From: Azoarcus_F sp036734105
GTDB lineage: Bacteria > Pseudomonadota > Gammaproteobacteria > Burkholderiales > Rhodocyclaceae
Direction of reading: 5' to 3'
NCBI GenBank assembly: GCA_036734105.1
Contig: DAIMZH010000013.1
Coordinates: forward strand, 1-64,000
DNA length: 64,000 nt
Below are positions 1 to 9,024 of this stretch, in pieces. The position numbers and the translations under genes were made by a program. How positions within the stretch are numbered: the first letter of the stretch is position 1; each line of letters starts with the position of its first letter. The notes under the pieces are model-generated. The model ran no database searches, was not told the DNA's origin, and saw only the letters and a program-made list of their open reading frames with translations.

Positions 1-2
1 AC

Positions 3-314
3 GAGGGCTATTGGGCCAGCGTGTTTTATTCGCATCTGGCCAGCCTGGGGCTGGAGCTGATTGGCGAAGACATGACCCATCAGGGGCGCATCGACCTGAC
101 GCTGCGCCTGCCGCAGGCCATCGTCATCATCGAGTTCAAGCGCATTGATGGCGATAGCGCCACTGGCAAGGCCCTGGCGCAGATCAAGGCCAAGGGCTAT
201 GCCGACAAATACCGGGCCGATGGGCGGCCTGTTTATCTTTTGGGCATCGAGTTCAGCAGCGCGCTGCGCAATCTGGTGGGGTTTGAGGTGGAGGCGCTGA
301 CGGCAGTCGGTTGA
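3..314 (+). CDS. C-terminal part of a PD-(D/E)XK nuclease-domain protein (5' end outside window)
   Basis: The reading frame is already open at the left edge (E-G-Y-W-A-S-V-F-Y-S...) and ends in TGA at 312-314, so this is the last ~103 codons of a longer gene. A GTG at 21 lies inside the conserved run and is probably not the real start. The visible part has the PD-(D/E)XK core: a GRIDL aspartate followed about 15 residues later by IIEFK, then a helix and a PVYLLGIEF strand. The sequence resembles the C-terminal nuclease domain found behind AAA-ATPase-like domains in a common family of bacterial proteins of unknown role. The ATPase half would lie upstream, which I cannot see. It converges on the minus-strand secretion locus with only 23 bp between stops and shows no functional link to it. 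Confidence 0.75.
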   Translation, partial: EGYWASVFYSHLASLGLELIGEDMTHQGRIDLTLRLPQAIVIIEFKRIDGDSATGKALAQIKAKGYADKYRADGRPVYLLGIEFSSALRNLVGFEVEALTAVG

Positions 315-337
315 TTGTCTGCCAGCGCGCAGCCGCT

Positions 338-2221
338 TCACCACCACAGCTTCATGCGCAGAAAGTCAACCAGCCTGCGGGTCAGCAACCACGCGATCTG
401 CCGTTCGCCAACATCAACCTTGGCCACGCCGCTCATGCCAGGGCGCCACCATTCGGCGGGAGGGTCGTTTATCTCGACTCTGACCACGAACTCGTTGCCT
501 TGCTGGTTTTTTGCATGCGCCAAAGGCACAACCGTGACAACGGTAAAGGGCACGCTCACGTCGGGTTGGGCCAGTAGTTTAAGTTCGCCTGTGGCGCCGG
601 TGCTGAGATATTGGATGTCACGCTCGGGCACGCGAATCGAGGCATACAACCCCTCTATACGGGCCAGACGCATCAGGGCGTCACCCTGCCGCACCGGCAT
701 GCCAACGAGGTCTTTTCGCTCGCCTTCGACCACGACGGCATCGAAGGGCGCGGTGATTTTTGATTGCTCAAGATAAAGCGTTATGCGCTCCAGTCGCGCG
801 GCTGACTGTGCCCGACGGGCAAACGCGATTTCCACATCGGCAAGCTGACCCATAGCTCGAGCGCGGTCTGCTTCGGCCTCGTAGCGCCGCATGTCAGCCC
901 GGATTTCGGACTCCTGCAGATGCATTTCCTGCACGTCCAGCGTTGCCAGCAAGCTGCCCTGTTCCACCTCGTCGCCAAGGTTGACGAAGACTTCGTCCAG
1001 ATAACCGTCAAATGGGGCAGTCAGCCGCAAGGTGCTGTCGGTAACCAGTTGAGCGTTGGCCTCGATGCGGTGCGGAGCCGTGCCGATTAGGGTGTAGAGC
1101 AGGGCTAGCGCGACGACGAGAGCGATCAACTTCTGGCCAACATGCTCCAGCCCGACAAAGCGCCCGATCCAGCCGCGCAATCCATGCCAGGCTCTGGCAC
1201 CTACCCATTTATCCTGAGCCTGTCGTTCGGTCAGCCAAGGCAACAGCAGGTGCAGGCCGACTGCCAGCGAGTGCAGGCGTGCCGGGTCAAAAGGGGTTTT
1301 GCTGTCGGCGAGCAACAGTGCGACCTCTGGCGCTTCGTCTCCCTTGCCTATCAACTCGGTGCTGAGAAACTGGTAGCCAAGCACTTGCGACACCCTGGAG
1401 TGCGCGAGCAACACGGCGGTGTCTTCCTGCGCACGCGGAAAACTCAGGCTGCTGCGCTGGTCTATGGCTTCTTCCAGCGCAGATTCGAGCAACTGCACGT
1501 TTTCGGTGCGTTTTTCAAAACGGTCAAGGTGGCTGATGGCGCGCACCCGCATGTATCCGGCCTGTTCCCAACCCAGCACTACCTGATCGCAGCCAAAGTG
1601 TGCGGCGATGCCGTTGACCAGGGCGAGCGATGCCGAGCCAAAGTGCTTCTCCTGCATGACCCGGGCGATGAGGTCCAGCATGGCGAGTATGTCGTCAGCA
1701 CCAGTCTGACCAGACTGCGAGACGCTGGCGGGTTCTTCGGCACGGCGTGTGGCGAGGTCTGCCACCAGCAGGGCACGCAGGGTAAGCTCGTTGACCGAGG
1801 CACGCTCGCGGGCGGGGATCTGGATGAGCGCGAAGATTTCGCTGTCGGGGTCATCATGGATCAGTCGCACTGCCGCCAGTATGGTGTCACCCTGCACCGG
1901 CAGGGTGACAAAGCCTCGTGCCATCACCTTGTTTGCCGCGTCACCCAGAAGCGGCGCGAGTAGTTCAGACCCGGCTGCGCCATCGGGGCCACTCACGCCC
2001 AGACGTTGCCAGGCGAGGTCGCTGCGGTCACGACGTTCTATGGACACCAGGCGGGCGCGACACAGGCATTGCAGGCAGATTGCAAACCGGGCCCACCAGT
2101 GCTCGTCAAGCTCGAACTCGCGCAGCGCACGCAGGGCGGCGACCAGCTCGGATGCATCCATGTTCACCCGTGCCGACATCTCCGGACCAGCGCTCCTGGT
2201 GAAAGCGACCGGGCCATTCAT
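338..2221 (-). CDS. GAF-domain/HlyD fusion: inner-membrane-anchored periplasmic adaptor protein
   Basis: A 627-residue protein with no N-terminal signal peptide. Residues ~20-330 look soluble; ~175-330 resemble a GAF-type sensor fold. One strongly hydrophobic segment at ~364-380 (LIALVVALALLYTLIG) is followed by a HlyD-like half: a lipoyl half-motif (TAPFDGYLDEVFVNLGDEV, ~401-419), a short coiled coil with many Glu/Arg/Ala, the second lipoyl half (ITAPFDAVVV) and beta-barrel segments up to WWRPGMSG. The expected topology is a cytoplasmic GAF domain and a periplasmic adaptor domain. The start codon overlaps the stop of the preceding hlyD-like gene as ATGA, so the two are translationally coupled. 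It is the last gene of the locus. Inference: it is part of the envelope-spanning exporter, and the GAF part may sense a small molecule or simply be an assembly scaffold. Confidence 0.8.
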   Translation of the reverse strand: MNGPVAFTRSAGPEMSARVNMDASELVAALRALREFELDEHWWARFAICLQCLCRARLVSIERRDRSDLAWQRLGVSGPDGAAGSELLAPLLGDAANKVMARGFVTLPVQGDTILAAVRLIHDDPDSEIFALIQIPARERASVNELTLRALLVADLATRRAEEPASVSQSGQTGADDILAMLDLIARVMQEKHFGSASLALVNGIAAHFGCDQVVLGWEQAGYMRVRAISHLDRFEKRTENVQLLESALEEAIDQRSSLSFPRAQEDTAVLLAHSRVSQVLGYQFLSTELIGKGDEAPEVALLLADSKTPFDPARLHSLAVGLHLLLPWLTERQAQDKWVGARAWHGLRGWIGRFVGLEHVGQKLIALVVALALLYTLIGTAPHRIEANAQLVTDSTLRLTAPFDGYLDEVFVNLGDEVEQGSLLATLDVQEMHLQESEIRADMRRYEAEADRARAMGQLADVEIAFARRAQSAARLERITLYLEQSKITAPFDAVVVEGERKDLVGMPVRQGDALMRLARIEGLYASIRVPERDIQYLSTGATGELKLLAQPDVSVPFTVVTVVPLAHAKNQQGNEFVVRVEINDPPAEWWRPGMSGVAKVDVGERQIAWLLTRRLVDFLRMKLWW

Positions 2222-3078
2222 GAGCCCAGGCCCACGTTGACCCTGGCCTTGACACCCGGACGCACCTGGCCATCCTGATTGTCAAAGCGAATCCGCACAT
2301 CAATCAGCCCGCTTGCGGCGTCGGCCACTGGCGAGACGAAGAAGACCTTGCCCTGCACCGGGGCCTGGAACCAGGCGTCCTCGATGAGCACCGGAATGCT
2401 GGCCCCTACCGCCAGTTGTCGGGCTGCGGGCTGGGTAACGTTGACACGCAATTCGACCACCGACGCATCGACCAACCTGAGCACCGGCTCGCCCGGCGAG
2501 GCCCATTCACCTACGTCCACCTTGAGGTCGGTAACCACCCCGTCAATCGGCGCCAACAGGCTGCGCAACTGATACTCCTGCCCGGCGATCTCGTGTTCCA
2601 ACCGTTCACGCCGCTTTTCGGCGCGCAGTTGCTCGGCGCGGCCCTTCAGGGCAAGGCTTTCGATGCGCAACTTCATCAACTCTTCGCGGCTGATGGAACC
2701 GGAGGATTCGAACAGCCGCTTGCCGTCGGCATACAAGCGGTCAAGTATCGCCTGTCTTTCCTGAACACTGCGGAGCTCGGAGCTGTCTTCCAGCACGACC
2801 TTGCGGCGGTCCACCTCGAGCCGTTGCAGGCTGTCCTCAAGCTCCAGCATGAGCTGACCTTGTGTCACCCGCTCGCCGACTTCGACGTTCACCTGATTGA
2901 CCACGCCTGCATTGCTGACGCTCAGGGTGAGATCACGATGCGGGAACACCACGCCGGTAAACTCCTGGGCTTGCGCCAGCGGCGAAGTGATCAGTATGGC
3001 AACGCAGAACGCCACCATGCCAAAAGGTTTGCACACCGCCGGGGCCGATATCGGGTCACTGAGCATGGTTTTATTCAT
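2218..3078 (-). CDS. HlyD/RND-type periplasmic adaptor protein with signal peptide
   Basis: A periplasmic membrane-fusion protein of about 286 residues. From the chosen ATG at 3078 there is a polar stretch, then a hydrophobic core (MVAFCVAILITSPLAQAQ) with an Ala-X-Ala site, so it is probably exported and cleaved. Two lipoyl half-motifs (NAGVVNQVNVEVGERV and LLAPIDGVVTDLKVDVGEW) flank an alpha-helical hairpin rich in Glu, Arg and Leu; a beta-barrel domain follows (VRPGVKARVNV near the end). Such adaptors bridge an inner-membrane component and TolC. The frame can be extended to an ATG at 3192, three bases after the secA-like stop, but this adds a Cys/Pro/Arg-rich 38-residue leader before the signal peptide, so I prefer 3078 (or 3066). 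No start has a strong ribosome binding site. Its stop overlaps the start of the GAF-HlyD gene. Confidence 0.85.
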   Translation of the reverse strand: MNKTMLSDPISAPAVCKPFGMVAFCVAILITSPLAQAQEFTGVVFPHRDLTLSVSNAGVVNQVNVEVGERVTQGQLMLELEDSLQRLEVDRRKVVLEDSSELRSVQERQAILDRLYADGKRLFESSGSISREELMKLRIESLALKGRAEQLRAEKRRERLEHEIAGQEYQLRSLLAPIDGVVTDLKVDVGEWASPGEPVLRLVDASVVELRVNVTQPAARQLAVGASIPVLIEDAWFQAPVQGKVFFVSPVADAASGLIDVRIRFDNQDGQVRPGVKARVNVGLGS

Positions 3079-3195
3079 CAAGTAGTCAAAACAGGGGTTG
3101 AATGGTTGGATAATCCAGCAAACAGGCTTTCGTGCCAAGCCGGACAAAGGCCGACAGGTGCGCGATGCATGCAGACTGTGCGGGTCTGCCATGGG

Positions 3196-5247
3196 TCAGG
3201 GGTCTTGCTGCGGTGACTTGACTCGGGCAGTGGATGTGCCTGTGGCCTGATGCTCTTTTGCAAACGAAAGCTGCTTCTTGAGCGACCTCTCCCGCTCTTG
3301 CAGCATGCGCCGCTGACGCCATGCTCGCCACTGGGCATTGTGTTGCGACAACCATAACACGCTCGGCACTGCGAAGCCGCGCAGCAGCGGATGCAGGCGT
3401 GCCAGCCATCTTAGCGGACGGGCAAAAAACGGCAGGTGACGGGTAATGAGGTCGTCTTCTAGTGACACAAACCCCTGCACGAAACCGGGGTCTCCCTGTC
3501 TGCCGGCACGCCCGAAAAGTTGCCAGTCGACTCGCGCCGATTCATGGGGTTCGAGCATCAGCACATGCAAGCCGCCCTGCGCCCTGACCTCGTCGGTGAG
3601 CATGATGTCAGTGCCACGCCCTGCCATGTTGGTGGCAACCGTGATTCTGCCTTTGGTGCCGGCATCGGCAATGATCTCGGCTTCCAGCGCGTGATGTTTG
3701 GCGTTGAGCACGGCACAGCTCAGGCCCAGCGCCAGCAAAGCCTCCTGCAGCCTTTCGCTGTCGGAAAGCCGCCGGGTGCCGACCAGCACTGCCTGACCGT
3801 TGCGGTGCAGGAACAATATCGTCTCGATGAGTGCATGCCAGCGCTCGTCCGCCTTGGCAAAGTGCCTGAATGGCTGCACCCTGAGCGCACTCGGCACTCT
3901 TAGCGGCACCCGCAGGCAGTGCACACCATAGGTTTTCCAGAGCTCTGCATGCACGCCTTGCAAGGTGCCGCTGCCGCCGGAAAGCTGGTGATACAGACGA
4001 TAAAACCCTTGAAAGCTCATCCGCTCCAGGGTACGGGCGGGGTGGGTGATGCTGACGCCTTCCCGCGCCTCTATGGCCTGATGCAGACCGTAACTCCAGG
4101 TGCGGCCCGGCATGGCTCTGCCGGTACTCTCGTCCACAATCACGATCTTGTCGTCTTCGACGATGTAGTGCCGGTCACGAATGAACAGGTCGCGTGCGGT
4201 GATGGCCTGCTTGAGCAAGTCCTCGCGCCGTTGCGGGGCATGCCACATCGGCGGCAGATGCTCGGTCATTAATTCCAGCAGAACTTCGCCGCTTTCGGTG
4301 AAGGTGACATCCCGGAAGTAAGGGTCAATGCTGTAGTGCAAACCGTCTTCAAAGGCCTCAACCAGATTGCAGGCCTGGGTCACCGCCTCCACCAGCAAGG
4401 CATTGGGCTCGGGTATCGATATGATCAACGGGGTGTTGGCTTCGTCGATCAGCACGCTGTCGGCCTCATCCACGATGGCGACATGCAGGCCACGCATCAC
4501 CGGATCGCGCGCGCCCGACGGTTTGCGCAGCACGCCCAGCCTGCGGCGCAAGGGGTCCACCGCGCCACACAGGATGATCTGGTCACGCAGAAAATCGGCC
4601 AGCAACTGCTTGCCGGTGCCATAGACCACATCATGCGCATAACGTGCAGCCAGCTCGTCAGGCGGCACTTCGCTGGTAACCGCCGTCACCGACAGACCAC
4701 AACGCGAGAACAGCGGCAACATCAGCTCGGCATCGCGCTGGGCAAGGTAATCATTTGAGGTGACGATGTGGCATGGCAATCCGCCCCAGCCATGCAGCAC
4801 GCCTGCCAGCGCTACCGACAGCGTCTTGCCTTCGCCAGCCGCCATCTGCACCACAAACGGTTCGTGCATGCCCAGCGCGGCCAGTATCTGCACCTGGTAA
4901 GGCGTCTTGCCGATTGTCCGTTCAGCCGCAACACAAATGGCTGCGAGGGCGGCGACACGATGCTGCCGGAACCCGGCCGTATCCTGCTGCCTCATCCGGC
5001 GTGCGCTGGTGCGCATGAACACATGATGTGCGGCCAGTTGTTCGTCAAGCTCGGGATCGGAGAGCAAACGCAATCCGGCCACCAGGGCGTCGACTGCCCG
5101 CGCGTCGTTTGCGACCTCACGCTCAAGCACGCCCAGCAAATGCAGTCCGCGCTGCTTCCAGTCGCACCAGCGTCGGCCAACTGGCCTGATGTCGGTACGC
5201 GGAGGAGCCCACCTGAAGCCACTGCTTTGCGTCATTAACCTGTTCAT
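3196..5247 (-). CDS. SecA-like preprotein translocase ATPase, shortened
   Basis: A 683-residue relative of SecA, the motor that pushes unfolded proteins across membranes. All the motor landmarks are present: Walker A MAAGEGKTL (135-143), TSNDYLAQRDAE (163-174), YGTGKQLLADFLRD (209-222), the DEAD-like IVDEADSVLIDEANTPLIIS (258-277), IVDESTGRAMPGR followed by GLHQAIEAREGV (370-398), VATNMAGRGTDI (537-548) and the arginine-finger region with GRAGRQGDPG (579-588). Housekeeping SecA is about 900 residues. This one stops soon after the second motor domain, with a shortened scaffold/wing region and no C-terminal Cys-rich zinc tail; it ends in a basic, Gln/Arg-rich stretch. It therefore looks like an accessory, cargo-dedicated SecA. 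It starts 7 bp after the stop of the M50/lipoyl gene. No SecY2-type partner is encoded nearby. Function on the giant protein is inference from context. Confidence 0.9.
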   Translation of the reverse strand: MNRLMTQSSGFRWAPPRTDIRPVGRRWCDWKQRGLHLLGVLEREVANDARAVDALVAGLRLLSDPELDEQLAAHHVFMRTSARRMRQQDTAGFRQHRVAALAAICVAAERTIGKTPYQVQILAALGMHEPFVVQMAAGEGKTLSVALAGVLHGWGGLPCHIVTSNDYLAQRDAELMLPLFSRCGLSVTAVTSEVPPDELAARYAHDVVYGTGKQLLADFLRDQIILCGAVDPLRRRLGVLRKPSGARDPVMRGLHVAIVDEADSVLIDEANTPLIISIPEPNALLVEAVTQACNLVEAFEDGLHYSIDPYFRDVTFTESGEVLLELMTEHLPPMWHAPQRREDLLKQAITARDLFIRDRHYIVEDDKIVIVDESTGRAMPGRTWSYGLHQAIEAREGVSITHPARTLERMSFQGFYRLYHQLSGGSGTLQGVHAELWKTYGVHCLRVPLRVPSALRVQPFRHFAKADERWHALIETILFLHRNGQAVLVGTRRLSDSERLQEALLALGLSCAVLNAKHHALEAEIIADAGTKGRITVATNMAGRGTDIMLTDEVRAQGGLHVLMLEPHESARVDWQLFGRAGRQGDPGFVQGFVSLEDDLITRHLPFFARPLRWLARLHPLLRGFAVPSVLWLSQHNAQWRAWRQRRMLQERERSLKKQLSFAKEHQATGTSTARVKSPQQDP

Positions 5248-5254
5248 GCTGCGC

Positions 5255-7399
5255 TCACAGTTGATAGCGCTTCTGCAGCAGTTGCATCAGGAAGGTACGA
5301 AACTGCGACAACAGGGGTTCCGACTCCATGGGAAGCCGCATCCAGCCAGTCATGCCATGGTAGCCGACAATAGGCAGACTCCGGTCCAGCGCCACTTCCA
5401 GTTCGTAGAAGGTGTCCAGTGTGCGCAGGCCCTCGGGGTCATCACCCGCCACCGGCACCGGCCCACCACCACTCCAGCCAAGGGCTGCAGTGGCCAGTGT
5501 CTGACGCTGAAACGGCAACAGACGCAGCGAGTCCGCAACAAGCACCTCGCCAGCCTGACCGTTCATGCGTAGCTCGGCGGACTCCGGCAGACCGCCAAAC
5601 AGCTTGCTTGCCTGCTCCTGCGAAACCACAGCGAGAAAACGCAGGCTGTCATTATCAGCAAGTTCGCCCAGCGCCTCTCCCCGGGCAAGCCAGCTACCCA
5701 CGCGTTCGTGAAGATCAGGGGCTACCCAGACGCCATCATGTCTGGCGTGCACGATGAGCTGTTCGATACGGCGCAGACTTTCCGCCTCCCTGTCCTGCAG
5801 CACCAGTAAACGTTGCTGAAGGGGGGCGACCTCGGCCATGGAGTTGCCCAGCGCCTGATCCCGCATGATGCCTGTTTCAATTATCTGCTGCCGTATGATC
5901 GCCAGCTCCAGCTCCAGCTCGCGGTTGGACATGCGCAACAAAACCTGTCCCGCCTCTACCCAGTCGCCATCGTTTGCCTCGATTGCTTCCAGACGACCGC
6001 TGGCACCAGCCGTGACAAACGTATAGTCCACCGCCTGCATGACGCCGGGAGCGCGGATGCCGTTGGGTGCTGGCACCCAGGCGAGCAGCGCCACCGGCAA
6101 GGTCAGGGCCAGCGTGGTCACCCAGATTGCGCGACGGCGGTTACGATAAACGTTTGGCCCGGTGACATGCTTGTAGAGCTTGTGCAAGGGCATTGCTACC
6201 AGCATGATGAAGGATGTAAAGGCAAACAGCACACCAACTGCAAACCATTGGTCGGCCACAAACAGCAGAATTACCGAGATGATGAAAAGGCGATAGAAAA
6301 AACTGAGCACACCGTAAGCGGTGAGCCACCACCATTCACGCCGGTCGCGCGCCGGTGACTGCACCTTGGGTGTGCCGAGTAGATAACGATCGGCAAAATA
6401 AAACCATTGTTGCGATGCGCGCTGATACAGGTTGGGAATATCCAGCGCGTCCGACAACACATAGTAGGCGTCAAAGCGTAGCAGCGGGTTGCCGTTGAAC
6501 AGCAGACTGGATATGGAGCCTATGATCATTACGTTGAAGGCCAGGCTGTTGATCATGCCGTCGCCAGTTGCCGCCCACACCATGGCGCCCACAGCCGCAA
6601 GAAACAGCTCGACGATAATGCCCGCCGCGCCGACCAGCGCGCGCGCGCCTCGGCTGCGGAAAGCCCATGAGCCGGTCGCGTCCATATAGGGCAAGGGCAC
6701 AAACACCAGAAACATCACGCCCATGGTGTGTACATCGCCACCATAGCGTTTGACAACAAAGCCGTGCCCCAGCTCGTGCAAGACCTTCATGCCGGCTATG
6801 CAGGCATACAGCCAGACGAGGTTGTCGAGCGAAAGCATGCCCTGGGTCTGCTGATACAGTCTCGATGTGTCTTGCAGGGCAGCATAGACGCCACCCAGCA
6901 TGACCAGCACAAACAACAGCGCCATCGGCCAGCTCACCATCGCATTCACCAGCCCCCGATTACGGTTCAGCCAGTCGTTTGGGTCCCACAGCGGAATGCG
7001 GATATACAGAAAGCCGAGCAGCTTGCCCATCAGTTCGCGCTGCCGATGTTGCTTGTAACGCTCGAAGATAGCCAGGTTGTCGGGCTGGGTGCGGTAATAC
7101 AGCAGGTTGGAGTGGTGCAGTTGCCCGAGCACCTGCAACACCTCCTCCTGCCCCGGCGAGTCCTTGGGGTGCAACTCAAGGCATTCTCGCCAGACTTCGT
7201 CTACGCTGCGGTCTGGCGACAGCCGGGAGACAAAGGCATAGGCCTGCGGTGAGATGCGGAAGAAGCGTTGCGTATAGGTGTCGCGCAACACATACCAGTC
7301 CTGGCCGCGAAAACGCTGCTTGTGCACTGCCACCGTGGGTAGCAGGCCAAGCTGCGCGTTCGACACGCGATACCAGGTTTCGCTGAAAGTACCGGCCAC
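5255..7399 (-). CDS. PqqD-like/M50 metalloprotease/lipoyl-domain membrane fusion protein
   Basis: A 714-residue multi-pass membrane protein in three parts. Residues ~1-105 resemble the PqqD-type winged-helix domain (RGQDWYVLRD, FFRISPQAYAFVSRL). Residues ~155-440 hold several membrane segments and the zinc-protease signature HELGH (208-212), followed by a conserved FNGNPLLRFDAYY (301-313) typical of M50/site-2-protease relatives. Residues ~455-714 form a HlyD-like periplasmic part with a lipoyl half-motif (ASGRLEAIEANDGDWVEAG, 466-484), a coiled coil and a second half-motif near HARHDGVWVAPDL. The start is GTG, 6 bp after the lipoprotein stop, without a clear ribosome binding site. Proteins of this make-up often accompany HlyD adaptors. 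Here it is the best candidate for the inner-membrane platform replacing the ABC transporter. Whether the HELGH site cuts the cargo or is only structural is unknown. Confidence 0.85.
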   Translation of the reverse strand: MAGTFSETWYRVSNAQLGLLPTVAVHKQRFRGQDWYVLRDTYTQRFFRISPQAYAFVSRLSPDRSVDEVWRECLELHPKDSPGQEEVLQVLGQLHHSNLLYYRTQPDNLAIFERYKQHRQRELMGKLLGFLYIRIPLWDPNDWLNRNRGLVNAMVSWPMALLFVLVMLGGVYAALQDTSRLYQQTQGMLSLDNLVWLYACIAGMKVLHELGHGFVVKRYGGDVHTMGVMFLVFVPLPYMDATGSWAFRSRGARALVGAAGIIVELFLAAVGAMVWAATGDGMINSLAFNVMIIGSISSLLFNGNPLLRFDAYYVLSDALDIPNLYQRASQQWFYFADRYLLGTPKVQSPARDRREWWWLTAYGVLSFFYRLFIISVILLFVADQWFAVGVLFAFTSFIMLVAMPLHKLYKHVTGPNVYRNRRRAIWVTTLALTLPVALLAWVPAPNGIRAPGVMQAVDYTFVTAGASGRLEAIEANDGDWVEAGQVLLRMSNRELELELAIIRQQIIETGIMRDQALGNSMAEVAPLQQRLLVLQDREAESLRRIEQLIVHARHDGVWVAPDLHERVGSWLARGEALGELADNDSLRFLAVVSQEQASKLFGGLPESAELRMNGQAGEVLVADSLRLLPFQRQTLATAALGWSGGGPVPVAGDDPEGLRTLDTFYELEVALDRSLPIVGYHGMTGWMRLPMESEPLLSQFRTFLMQLLQKRYQL

Positions 7400-7405
7400 A
7401 GGATT

Positions 7406-8983
7406 TTACGGCACAGCCGGCGGCTGCCAGGTCGGGTTGCGGACGAAGACGGCGCCGAGGTCGTAAAGGCCGGCGGCATCTGCAGTGCGACTCCAGGGCT
7501 TGGCTTCGCCGTCACCAAAATCGACGAACAGCACAAAACTGGTGTCGACCGGGTTGCTGGTGTTGCTCCAGTAGGCCTGCTGAGTCACTGCAAGAGCGCT
7601 AAGGCTGGTGCATTTCTTGCCAGCGCCGGGGCCACAAAGCTCACGCTCCAGCAAGGTGTTCAGCTCCTTGACGTTGGGAATACGCCAGTCGGAAAATCCA
7701 CCCTGAGCAGCGGCATTGACGGTATCCAACTCGGTTTGCAGCGCGGCATAGGTGGTGATCAGCGGCGCCCTGAAGTGCCACTGCAATTCGCGCGCGGCAT
7801 CCACGAAGGTGTCACCCGGCTGAGGGGTCAAGACCAGCGCGTCGTCAATCCTGGCGGAAGGCAGATAACCCACATGCAGATTCGGTAGCGGTCCACACAC
7901 ACCAGCGTTGCAAGCCTCGACAAGAAACTGTCCTGCCACCCGTTGAAAATTCACTGCGAAAACACGCGGATCTGGGCCCGCAGGAGCAGCGACGCCATCC
8001 GCGTTGGCATCTCGTGAATAGAACTTTACAAACCCTGCACCTATATTGGGAAAGTAATCCCTGTCAATCAGGAAAACATCTTCCGGCGCTGCAAAAACCC
8101 CGACATCAGCGATCGACAGCAGCTCATTGACGTTTGCCACCGACCCGGGAGCGCCGCCTGTCCAGGTCACATCAGCGCCACAAAAGCCTGCCGGGAAAAC
8201 CGTTCCGGGGCCATGAGACGCGATCAACCAGACCAGGCCGGTGGTATTGTCGCGGGTACATGCCCACTGGTTGGCACCGAGGCCAACGTTTGCTGCCGTC
8301 AGACTGTCCGGGCAAAACGGCTCAGGTGGGACAGCAATTGGGTCGCCCTCGCCCTCAACCAAACCGTTTGCACATATCCGAGTGAAATCGAAACCAGCAC
8401 GGCCCGAGCCTGCGGCATGTTTGGTCAGCTCGTCACGGACGGAATCACGACCTTCAAGGTAGTCCTCGCTGTCGTCCGGGTTGCCGACAGCCACGATTCC
8501 CCCGGAATCGTTAAGAACAGTGACATGGCAATCCACGGTAACCGTAAAGTTTGCCGTCACCGTCCCGCTGCCGTTTCTGACAAGACACATCTGATTGAGC
8601 GGGTGTTGAGCAACGGTTAATTCATAGGCAGTGCCTTGGGCAATGCGCGGAAAAGTGCCTGAGTAGTTTGCGGCTGGATCAGCCGCAACACCGACCGGAG
8701 CGGTCAGGTTAATGGTGTTTCCATTGAGCACCAGGCTGACAGTCTTGCCAGGTTGCAAACCATTGAGGTTTGCCGTGGCAGTGAAACTGGGCGTGCCGCC
8801 GCCACCGCCACCACCACCGCCACAAGCGGTGAGCAAGACCGCAAGCATCGCGGTGGCAGCAATCGACAACCCGACCCTTCCCGGCACGACTGCACCGAGT
8901 GCAAGCCGCTTGTCAGTCTTGTGTTTCAGCAACAACGGCTCGCGATACTCCGACTGCTTACCCAACTCAGGCTTATTGTTCAT
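7406..8983 (-). CDS. Putative lipoprotein with DUF1566 (Lcl-type) C-terminal domain
   Basis: A secreted protein of about 525 residues. A hydrophobic stretch leads into the lipobox L-L-T-A-C, followed by nine glycines, so the mature protein should be lipid-anchored by that cysteine. The anchor sits about 54 residues in from the ATG at 8983, so the N-terminal tail is unusually long. In-frame starts at 9001 (ATG) and 9028 (GTG, overlapping the giant stop) are possible; I prefer 8983 because GGAAAA lies 8-12 bases upstream. After a beta-sandwich-like region come two DUF1566-type stretches: TGLVWLIAS and, near the end, GGFSDWRIPNVKELNTLL with YWSNTS and FVLFVDFGDG. That domain occurs in many surface lipoproteins of unknown role. 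Lying between the giant gene and the membrane fusion, it may hold the giant protein at the cell surface; this is inference. Confidence 0.8.
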   Translation of the reverse strand: MNNKPELGKQSEYREPLLLKHKTDKRLALGAVVPGRVGLSIAATAMLAVLLTACGGGGGGGGGTPSFTATANLNGLQPGKTVSLVLNGNTINLTAPVGVAADPAANYSGTFPRIAQGTAYELTVAQHPLNQMCLVRNGSGTVTANFTVTVDCHVTVLNDSGGIVAVGNPDDSEDYLEGRDSVRDELTKHAAGSGRAGFDFTRICANGLVEGEGDPIAVPPEPFCPDSLTAANVGLGANQWACTRDNTTGLVWLIASHGPGTVFPAGFCGADVTWTGGAPGSVANVNELLSIADVGVFAAPEDVFLIDRDYFPNIGAGFVKFYSRDANADGVAAPAGPDPRVFAVNFQRVAGQFLVEACNAGVCGPLPNLHVGYLPSARIDDALVLTPQPGDTFVDAARELQWHFRAPLITTYAALQTELDTVNAAAQGGFSDWRIPNVKELNTLLERELCGPGAGKKCTSLSALAVTQQAYWSNTSNPVDTSFVLFVDFGDGEAKPWSRTADAAGLYDLGAVFVRNPTWQPPAVP

Positions 8984-9024
8984 TGAATATTTTCCATTCA
9001 TGTTTTGATGTCTTTGGACAGGGG

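Noticed and set aside
3079..3192. Extended N-terminus of the HlyD-type protein starting at 3192
   Set aside because: It would place a 38-residue Cys/Pro/Arg-rich segment before an otherwise normal signal peptide, and there is no ribosome binding site at 3192.
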